In this document: piece by piece, positions 6,165 to 11,013 of the stretch | Numbering within the stretch: position 1 is the stretch's first letter | How the letters are laid out: each line of letters begins with the position of its first letter | Assembly: GCA_947455805.1 (NCBI GenBank) | Contig: CANGSN010000066.1 | Span: 1 to 11,013 of the forward strand | Reading direction: 5' to 3' | Length of the DNA stretch: 11,013 nt | DNA from: Planctomycetota bacterium | GTDB taxonomy: Bacteria > Planctomycetota > UBA1135 > UBA2386 | The notes under the pieces: generated by a model | Databases searched by the model: none | What the model was told of the DNA's origin: nothing | The model's input: the letters and a program-made list of their open reading frames with translations, nothing else | Translations under genes and position numbers: made by a program

Positions 6165-8108
6165 TCAGGGCAGGAGGTGCTTCTGCGCGTTCGACAGCGT
6201 CAGGCCGCCGGCGGCCGGCGCGTCGAGCAGCAGGAACTGGCTGTAGAGCGTCGTGCCGCTGAAGCCCGACGGGATGGTCAGCGGGCCGCTGACGAGGTTG
6301 CCGACGCCGACGACCGCGAACTGGACGTTGGCGAACGGGTCGACCAGCAGCGTGCCGCCGAACAGCGGGAAGTTGCTCGAACCGAAGGCCAGGATGCCGA
6401 CGCCGATGCTCAGGCCCGGCGCGCCGACCGGGTCGGCCTGGCCGGCGTTGTCGCAGCCGAACGTGACGTTGGTGCCGCCAGCCCAGGTGCCGGTCGTGTA
6501 GTGGACCGGGACGCCGGTCGGGGCCGCGTTGGTCCAGCCCTCGAGGAACGTCGCGGCCTGCGACGACGAGGTCAGGCCGAAGGCGCTGAGGCCGGTCCAG
6601 CCGATCAGCCAGTTGTTGCCGCGCGGGAAGGCGCCGCGGAAGCGGGCCGGCGTGAAGAAGCCGTCGTTCGGCGCGGTCTCGACCGAGGTCAGCGCCGCGT
6701 TGGCCGGCGTCGGGTCGATGAAGGTGACCGGCGAGGTCGTGTTGCTGCCGTTCGGCGTGGCCGCGGCGCCGCGGGTCAGCGACGTGATCGGCGACGACGT
6801 GACGATCGCGTTGTTGGCGTTGGCCGTGCCACCGCCGCCGGCGAACACGAGGCGCAGGTTGGCCTCGTTGTAGGCGTTGGTGCGCAGGTTGCTGAAGAAC
6901 ACGTTGTCGCGCCAGTCGATCAGGTTGCCGCTGGTCTGGGCCGTGTAGGCGGCGGCGACGGCGGCGGGCGTGGCGAACGGGTTGACCGTCGAGGTGACCG
7001 TGTAGGCGGTCGTCCAGCGCGCGGCGTAGGTCGTCGTGCCGTTGCAGCCGTAGCCGGTGTTGCCGTTCTCACCGTCGGTGACACCGTTGCGCATGACCTC
7101 GTCACCAGCGTCCATGAAGATGCTGTTGCGGACCTGCACGTTGGCGTTGTCGCGGTACTCGAGCAGGTGGTCGCCAGCGGTGGCGGCGTTGGTCGGGTGC
7201 GGCGAGCCGATGACCGTCAGGTTGTAGAGCGCGGTCGTGGTCGTCGGCTGGTAGCTGCACAGCTCGGCGCCGTCGATCTCGAGCGCGTTGTCGCCGAAGC
7301 CCGAGCCCTGCGCGCCGACGCCGCTGTAGCCCTGGACGATCAGGCCGAACTGCGCCTTGCCGCGCCAGCCCTGGTCGAGGTCGAGGCTGTCGTCGCCGAT
7401 GTTCGTGATCGCGAAGTACTTCAGGTTGACGGTGCCGCCCCAGACTTCGATGCCGTCGTCGAGGTTGTTCAGGATCTCGACGTGGTGGATGTCGGTGCCG
7501 CGGCCGATGCCGCCGAGCGACAGGCCGTTGAGCTCGATGTTCGGGGCCGAGGTGCGGCCGCCGTAACGCAGCGAGACGTAGGTGAAGTTGCCGCTGTCTT
7601 CGTTGTCGTTGCCGCCGCCGTAGTCGTTGAGCGAGGTGTTGGCCGGGGCCAGACCTTCCATGTCGGCGAAGTTGCTGGCCGACGGGGCCGGGGTGTTGGT
7701 GCCGACCTGGTTCTCGGAGATGTAGCCCGAGCCCATGATCGTGACGTTGCCCCACTCGTTGTTCGCGGTCTGGCGGTAGGTGCCCGTCTTCGGGTTGCCG
7801 CCGGTCCACGTGGCGCGGTCGTTGTCCGACGTGAAGATGATCGGCGCGTCGACCGTGCCGTTGGCGAAGATCTGCGCACCGCGGCAGACCGCGAGCGTGC
7901 TGTTGTTCAGGCTGGCGATGACCGTGCCGGCCTCGATCGTCAGCGTTGCACCCGGCTCGACGTAGATGTCGCCCGACAGCGCGTAGACGTTGTTGGCCGT
8001 CCACGTCGTCGACGTGGTGATGTTGGAGCTGATCGTGATCTGCGCCGAGGCGGCCGAGGCGAGGCCGGCAGCGAGCGCGACGCCCTGCAGGAAGGTGTTG
8101 CGGTTCAT
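6165..8108 (-). CDS. Secreted right-handed parallel beta-helix protein with shared C-terminal domain
   Basis: 647 residues, exported: the signal peptide MNRNTFLQGVALAAG ends at ASA-Q (residue 22). Residues about 27-340 carry the signatures of a widespread, functionally uncharacterised exported beta-helix family: TTWTANNVYALSGDIYVEPG, ATLTIEAGTVI, FANGTVDAPIIFTS, NDNEDSGNFTYVSLRYGG, ELNGLSLGGIGRGT, LDDGIEVWGGTVNLKYFAI and GDDSLDLDQGWRGKAQF. The Asp-rich turns could bind cations. A less conserved Thr/Asn-rich region follows (about 345-530). The last 100 or so residues form a beta-rich domain with FGSSNFPLFGGTLLVDP, IPSGFSGTTLYSQ and LTLSNAQKHLLP, resembling the end of the protein at 8879. That domain may anchor or sort the protein. 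Members of this beta-helix family are often encoded beside TonB-dependent receptors, as here. Nothing indicates a pectinase or other enzyme: I see no recognisable catalytic set. No Shine-Dalgarno precedes the ATG. Confidence 0.88.
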   Translation of the reverse strand: MNRNTFLQGVALAAGLASAASAQITISSNITTSTTWTANNVYALSGDIYVEPGATLTIEAGTVIASLNNSTLAVCRGAQIFANGTVDAPIIFTSDNDRATWTGGNPKTGTYRQTANNEWGNVTIMGSGYISENQVGTNTPAPSASNFADMEGLAPANTSLNDYGGGNDNEDSGNFTYVSLRYGGRTSAPNIELNGLSLGGIGRGTDIHHVEILNNLDDGIEVWGGTVNLKYFAITNIGDDSLDLDQGWRGKAQFGLIVQGYSGVGAQGSGFGDNALEIDGAELCSYQPTTTTALYNLTVIGSPHPTNAATAGDHLLEYRDNANVQVRNSIFMDAGDEVMRNGVTDGENGNTGYGCNGTTTYAARWTTAYTVTSTVNPFATPAAVAAAYTAQTSGNLIDWRDNVFFSNLRTNAYNEANLRLVFAGGGGTANANNAIVTSSPITSLTRGAAATPNGSNTTSPVTFIDPTPANAALTSVETAPNDGFFTPARFRGAFPRGNNWLIGWTGLSAFGLTSSSQAATFLEGWTNAAPTGVPVHYTTGTWAGGTNVTFGCDNAGQADPVGAPGLSIGVGILAFGSSNFPLFGGTLLVDPFANVQFAVVGVGNLVSGPLTIPSGFSGTTLYSQFLLLDAPAAGGLTLSNAQKHLLP

Positions 8109-8190
8109 GGTGCGGAAGGAGGGATTCAGGCGGAAGGAAGGAGGCAGCCGCGACGTGCGGCCTTCGAGACCGCAGCGAGGGTAGGAACCT

Positions 8191-8208
8191 CCGTGAGGGA
8201 ACCGTGAA
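8191..8208. repeat. Direct repeat CCGTGAg-GGAA-CCGTGAa, 11-base period
   Basis: CCGTGAG (8191-8197) and CCGTGAA (8202-8208) are separated by GGAA, so the half-sites sit on the same face of the helix, 83 bases or more upstream of the beta-helix ATG. The 7-4-7 layout is that of a direct-repeat operator for a tandem-binding response regulator; the base sequence matches no consensus I would name with confidence. Confidence 0.35.
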
Positions 8209-8240
8209 GAGCGGATGAGTCCTCCGGCACCCGCGCGACC

Positions 8241-8262
8241 GCTGCCAGCGAGCTGCCAGCGA
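8241..8262. repeat. Perfect tandem duplication of an 11-bp unit (GCTGCCAGCGA)
   Basis: The unit occurs at 8241-8251 and again at 8252-8262 without a mismatch, 24 bases past the end of the 106-residue gene and about 133 bases upstream of the beta-helix ATG. Read as CTGCCAG-CGAG-CTGCCAG it again gives seven-base half-sites with a four-base spacer. It may be an operator or simple slippage. Confidence 0.45.
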
Positions 8263-8286
8263 GGCGACCCGGCCGCCGGCAGTGGC

Positions 8287-8607
8287 TCAGCCGGCCGCGG
8301 CGCCGAGCACCTGCAGGTCCGCGCACTCGAGGGCGATCACGCCGTGCGGCGGGAAGCTCCAGTGCAGCGACCAGCGGCCGGCGAGCGTGCGTTCGAGCTC
8401 GCAGGCGAACGCGTGCGGCCGGCCGCTCGCGTGCTTGCGGTAGTGCAGGTCGACGTCGAGGCCGGTCACCGCCGTGCACACTAGGCGCAGGCTTTTGCCG
8501 TCGGGCCGTTCGAGCTGCAGCTCGAGGTCGCGGCCGCCGTTCTGCCACACCAGAGCCACGAGGTGCCCCTCGGCCAGCTGCGCGGTGAGCGCCGAGCCCG
8601 TCGTCAT
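8287..8607 (-). CDS. Hypothetical small protein (106 residues)
   Basis: I do not recognise this protein. It begins MTTGSALTAQLAEGHLVALV, has no signal peptide or membrane segment, and looks like a compact, mostly beta-stranded cytoplasmic protein: alternating hydrophobic runs such as DLELQLERPDGKSLRLVC, CELERTLAGRWSLHWSF and PPHGVIALECADLQVL. It contains three Cys and three Trp, well spread. Real coding is supported by the coherent, non-repetitive composition, unlike the Arg/Ala-rich shadow frames opposite, and by a G-rich stretch just before the ATG at 8607. The frame is open further upstream to 9048, but that part lies opposite the start of the plus-strand gene and is not credible. It is on the same strand as the beta-helix gene but separated by 178 bases, so co-transcription is uncertain. 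Confidence 0.6.
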   Translation of the reverse strand: MTTGSALTAQLAEGHLVALVWQNGGRDLELQLERPDGKSLRLVCTAVTGLDVDLHYRKHASGRPHAFACELERTLAGRWSLHWSFPPHGVIALECADLQVLGAAAG

Positions 8608-8614
8608 GCGCGCC

Positions 8615-8630
8615 CCCCGCCGACGCGGGG
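8615..8630 (-). other. Short GC hairpin directly before the 106-residue gene
   Basis: CCCCGC (8615-8620) and GCGGGG (8625-8630) pair around the tetraloop CGAC, seven bases upstream of the ATG at 8607. In the minus-strand transcript the G-rich segment next to the start is part of this stem, so the hairpin could restrict ribosome access. With a six-bp stem in GC-rich DNA it could also be chance. Confidence 0.3.
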
Positions 8631-8770
8631 CGTCACGTCGCTGGCGAAGCACGCTCTCGGCGTCATGCCGGGAGCAAAGGTGGGTGGCGACGCGCCAACC
8701 AGCGAAGATTCGATCAAGAACTCGCCAACCCGCTCCTGCCGCTACGCCGGCAGCATGCGGCGGGGCGGCG

Positions 8771-8795
8771 GCCCGACCGACGGCCCGACCGTCGG
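8771..8795. repeat. Imperfect 12-bp tandem repeat with embedded inverted repeat
   Basis: GCCCGACCGACG (8771-8782) is followed at once by GCCCGACCGTCG (8783-8794), 11 of 12 bases identical. The second copy plus one base contains the inverted repeat CCGAC-C-GTCGG (8785-8795). It lies about 85-110 bases upstream of the plus-strand ATG, a reasonable position for a regulator site. Confidence 0.35.
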
Positions 8796-8824
8796 AGCGA
8801 CCAACCGGGGATCTCGCGAACGAA

Positions 8825-8838
8825 ATCGCGGCCGCGAT
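8825..8838. promoter_or_regulatory. Perfect 14-bp palindrome upstream of the plus-strand gene
   Basis: ATCGCGGCCGCGAT is exactly self-complementary, centred about 47 bases before the ATG at 8879. A dimeric repressor could bind here, overlapping a promoter or leader. In DNA this GC-rich, about one such palindrome in a window of this size could occur by chance, so the location is the main support. Confidence 0.35.
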
Positions 8839-8878
8839 CGCTGCCCCGTCGGCGGGTCTCGACGGCCCGCATTTCCCC

Positions 8879-11013
8879 ATGCGCACCCTGCTCCCCCACG
8901 TCGCCCTCTTCGTCCTCGCCGCCAACCTCGCGGCCCAGCTGCCCTCGACGAGTTCCCGCCTCCCCGAGTCGCCCCTCCCCGAGTCGGCCATCCCCGAAAC
9001 CGTGGCGATCGGCACCTTCGCCGGCATCGCCGCCGACCCCGACGGCACGCCGTGGGCCGTCGGCCCGGACTACAAGGCCGCGCTGCGGCCGGGTGGCATC
9101 GAGTTCGTGCCGGCGCTGCCCGCCGCCCCGGACAACCGGCGGTTCGCGCTTCGCCTCGACCGCATCGTGCGCGGCGGCGACGTGCTGCACGCGGCGGATC
9201 CCACCCAGGCGCCAGCACCCTACTGCGACGGCCAGGACGTGCGCTACCAGCGCGGCGGCATCGTCGAGCACTACCGCCTCGACGCGCGCGGGCTCGAACT
9301 CAGCTTCGTCTTCGCCGAGCGGCCGGCCGGCGACGGCGACCTCGTCGTGCACTGCGACGTCGGCGGCGGCCTGCGGCCCGAGACGCTCGCCGACGGCACG
9401 CTGCGCTTCACCGACGGGCGCTTCGGCGGCGTGCACATCGGCCACGTGACCGGCATCGACGCGCGCGGCGAACGTTGCCGCGGCGGCCTCGCCGTCGTCG
9501 ACGGCCAGCTCGAACTGCGGCTGCCGGACGCGTTCGTCGACGGCGCGCAGTTCCCGTTGGTGCTCGATCCGTGGCTCAGCACGGCGTCGCTGGTGCCGCA
9601 GGGCGGCGGCAACGACAGCTTCGTGACCGGCACGACCGCGGCCGGCAGCTTCGCGGTCTTCACGACGTGGGTCTGGTGCCGCACGTTCTCGGCCACCGAC
9701 AGCGACGTCTACGCCGTCAACAGCAACAGCACGAGCACGCTGCTCGGCATCGCCAACACCGCCAACCTGGTCGAGACGGCGCCGGTCGTCGCCAACGCCA
9801 ACATCTGGCAGCCGATCGTCTGGCAGGAAGGGCCGACGGCGAACGGGCCGTGGACGGTGAAGGTGCGGCCGTTCTTCGTGTCGCAGGGCTTGCCGCTGCA
9901 GCCGGTGACGACGATCGCCGCCGTCGGCGAGCGGCCTTCGGTCAGCGGCCGCCGCGATGCGGGCGAAACGGGCTTCAACTCGGTGCTGGTCAGCTACGTC
10001 GAGCCGGGCGTCGGCATCCGCGTGCGCCCGTTCACGGCGCCGACCACGGTCGGAGCCGTACAGACCGTCGCGTCGGTGACCGGTGGCAGCACGATCGTCG
10101 GCACGCCGCGGCTGTCGGACAGCTACACCGGCACCTCGCCCGCCGCGCTGATCTGCACGATCTCGCCGGCGATCTCGCCGAACACGCACACGATGAACGT
10201 GCTGGCGATCAACGCCAGCGGCCAGTCGATCGGCAGCGCGAACCTGATCCTCGCCAACGGCACGGACTTCGACCCGGCGATCGCCGGCAACGGCAACCAC
10301 TTCCTCGCCGCGTTCACGCGCTTTGGTCAGCTGCAGCAGGTGCGGCTCACCTGGAACGGCACGACGCTGACGGCCGGCGCGCCGACGCTGTTCGACACCG
10401 TGCGCGGCAAGAGCCCGGCGCTGGCGTGGTGCGGCGACCGCTACCTCGCCGCGTGGGGCCGCACCACCACGACCGCCGGCGACGACGAGATCGTGCTCGG
10501 CGACTACCTGCCGGACGGTTCGCTGCTGCGGCCGCTGCAGACGCTGCCGACGGTGGCACAGCCGAACCAGCAGCAGCCGACGATCCGCAGCGGCTTCGCC
10601 GACAACGGCAACCCGCTGCGCGCGGTGGTCAGCTGGATCGAGACGCCGGTCGGCGGCGGCAGCGGCACCGCCTGCACGCGCACGTTCGTGACGATGGCCG
10701 GCGGCACGCCGGTGAACCTCGGCGGCAGCTGCGTCGGCAACAGCTGCACCAGCCTGCTGCCGTGCGGCTACACGCAGGGCGCGTTCGCGCCGGGCAACCA
10801 GACCTTCCAGATCCGGCTGCAGTACCAGGACCAGAGCGCGCCGTTCGCGTTGCTGAACCTCGCCGACAGCAGCCAGGCGCCGATCGGCTGCGGCCCGTGC
10901 AACCTGATGGTGCCGCTGGTGACCATCGTCGTGAACAACGCGCCCGGCGAACTGGCGGTGGCCTGGCCGCTGCCGTTCCAGTTCAGCGCGCTCGGCTTCC
11001 AGCTCGAGTTCCA
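8879..11013 (+). CDS. Large exported protein with seven propeller-like repeats and shared C-terminal domain (3' end outside window)
   Basis: 711 codons are visible with no stop. MRTLLPHVALFVLAANLAA-Q is a good signal peptide. Residues 28-41 are three pentapeptide repeats. Residues about 45-235 form a beta-rich domain ending FPLVLDPWLS, a boundary I know from the N-terminal domains of SBBP-type exported proteins. About seven repeats of roughly 50 residues follow; from the second on each opens with a Pro strand: WQPIVW (310), RPSVSG (352), TPRLSD (409), DPAIAGNG (465), SPALAWCG (512) and QPTIRSG (566). The fifth and sixth continue HFLAAFTR and RYLAAWGR. This suggests a seven-bladed beta-propeller. 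From about 610 a Cys-rich domain (GSCVGNSC, LPCGY, GCGPCNLMVP, LGFQLEF) resembles the C-terminus of the beta-helix protein. By comparison only about 25-40 residues should lie beyond the edge. Function is unknown; extracellular or surface binding is inferred. No Shine-Dalgarno is visible before the ATG. Confidence 0.85.
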   Translation, partial: MRTLLPHVALFVLAANLAAQLPSTSSRLPESPLPESAIPETVAIGTFAGIAADPDGTPWAVGPDYKAALRPGGIEFVPALPAAPDNRRFALRLDRIVRGGDVLHAADPTQAPAPYCDGQDVRYQRGGIVEHYRLDARGLELSFVFAERPAGDGDLVVHCDVGGGLRPETLADGTLRFTDGRFGGVHIGHVTGIDARGERCRGGLAVVDGQLELRLPDAFVDGAQFPLVLDPWLSTASLVPQGGGNDSFVTGTTAAGSFAVFTTWVWCRTFSATDSDVYAVNSNSTSTLLGIANTANLVETAPVVANANIWQPIVWQEGPTANGPWTVKVRPFFVSQGLPLQPVTTIAAVGERPSVSGRRDAGETGFNSVLVSYVEPGVGIRVRPFTAPTTVGAVQTVASVTGGSTIVGTPRLSDSYTGTSPAALICTISPAISPNTHTMNVLAINASGQSIGSANLILANGTDFDPAIAGNGNHFLAAFTRFGQLQQVRLTWNGTTLTAGAPTLFDTVRGKSPALAWCGDRYLAAWGRTTTTAGDDEIVLGDYLPDGSLLRPLQTLPTVAQPNQQQPTIRSGFADNGNPLRAVVSWIETPVGGGSGTACTRTFVTMAGGTPVNLGGSCVGNSCTSLLPCGYTQGAFAPGNQTFQIRLQYQDQSAPFALLNLADSSQAPIGCGPCNLMVPLVTIVVNNAPGELAVAWPLPFQFSALGFQLEF
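8960..9001 (+). repeat. Three 15-bp in-frame repeats encoding (L/I)PE(S/T)
   Basis: CTCCCCGAGTCG at 8960-8971 and 8975-8986 is identical, and ATCCCCGAAACC at 8990-9001 is a degenerate third copy. Each is spaced by five codons, giving LPES-P-LPES-A-IPET directly after the signal peptide. It probably serves as a stiff linker. Confidence 0.6.

Larger units (their letters stand above)
8109..8286 (-). promoter_or_regulatory. Probable promoter/leader region of the beta-helix gene
   Basis: This 178-base gap separates the 106-residue gene from the beta-helix gene, so the five-gene run probably starts transcription here. I cannot identify confident -35 and -10 boxes. It contains two direct repeats with an 11-base (one helical turn) period, described separately, which are candidate operator elements. 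The 20 bases before the beta-helix ATG are pyrimidine-rich with no purine-rich ribosome binding site. Confidence 0.4.
8608..8878. promoter_or_regulatory. Divergent intergenic region
   Basis: 271 bases separate the starts of the minus-strand 106-residue gene and the plus-strand exported protein, so both promoters should lie here. I find no convincing sigma-70 boxes. The right half holds a 12-bp tandem repeat and a 14-bp palindrome, listed separately. CGCCAACC also occurs twice, at 8693-8700 and 8723-8730. Confidence 0.4.

Noticed and set aside
6165..8108. Pectate lyase or other polysaccharide-degrading enzyme for the beta-helix protein
   Set aside because: The fold type fits but I see no catalytic Arg/Asp/His arrangement, and the conserved motifs match an uncharacterised exported family instead.
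4767..8207. 1146-codon plus-strand open frame
   Set aside because: A shadow of the lipoprotein and beta-helix genes, with the same Arg/Val/Ala/Asp-rich composition and no recognisable fold.
8242..8259. Assignment of CTGCCAG-CGAG-CTGCCAG as a genuine Pho box
   Set aside because: Half-sites match only five of seven bases, the spacer is not A/T-rich and the orientation is opposite to the beta-helix gene. Kept only as a hypothesis within a finding.
8126..8548. 140-codon minus-strand frame spanning the gap before the beta-helix gene
   Set aside because: It overlaps the more convincing 106-residue gene in another frame and is mostly Arg/Ala/Pro.
8714..10300. 528-codon minus-strand open frame
   Set aside because: Opposite the exported propeller-like protein, whose frame has a signal peptide and clear repeats. 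The minus product is a repetitive Arg/Ala/Val/Asp/His mix.

Overview
The window is GC-rich and gene-dense, and comes from a Gram-negative-type bacterium: it encodes a TonB-dependent outer-membrane receptor, a lipoprotein and several Sec-exported proteins. Two divergently transcribed secreted proteins appear to end in the same compact beta-rich C-terminal domain. I associate that domain, and the weak or absent Shine-Dalgarno sequences here, with large-genome marine Planctomycetota. This placement is inference, not proof. The sequence contains no rRNA, tRNA, CRISPR array or transposase that I can support.

Layout. Positions 1-8108 hold a leftward (minus-strand) run of five genes. In transcription order they are: a secreted right-handed beta-helix protein (6165-8108), a helical-repeat lipoprotein (4746-6068), a 976-residue TonB-dependent receptor (1819-4749), a DUF3450-type periplasmic coiled-coil protein (1012-1803), and the N-terminal two thirds or more of a TtpC-like MotA/TolQ/ExbB-family protein that runs off the left edge (1-997). 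The last four are tightly packed, with a GTGA stop/start overlap and gaps of 15 and 14 bases. A perfect 13-bp inverted repeat (6104-6132) sits between the beta-helix gene and the lipoprotein gene. A short minus-strand gene of unknown function (8287-8607) lies upstream of the run.

From 8879 to the right edge, a plus-strand gene encodes a large exported protein with a signal peptide, pentapeptide repeats, a beta-rich N-terminal domain, about seven roughly 50-residue repeats that look like a beta-propeller, and the start of the shared C-terminal domain. It is separated from the minus-strand genes by a 271-base divergent intergenic region containing a tandem repeat and a 14-bp palindrome.

How the genes may work together. 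DUF3450 plus an ExbB relative with a long periplasmic coiled-coil extension is the hallmark of the TtpC/TonB2-type energy-transduction system of Vibrio and relatives. Here it shares an operon with one receptor, one secreted beta-helix protein and one lipoprotein. I read this as a dedicated outer-membrane uptake module: an exported beta-helix protein at the surface, a receptor with its lipoprotein partner, and its own motor. The remaining motor genes (exbB, exbD, tonB) are predicted just beyond the left edge. The substrate cannot be read from the sequence. Both edge genes are open to the window border and lack a stop codon here.
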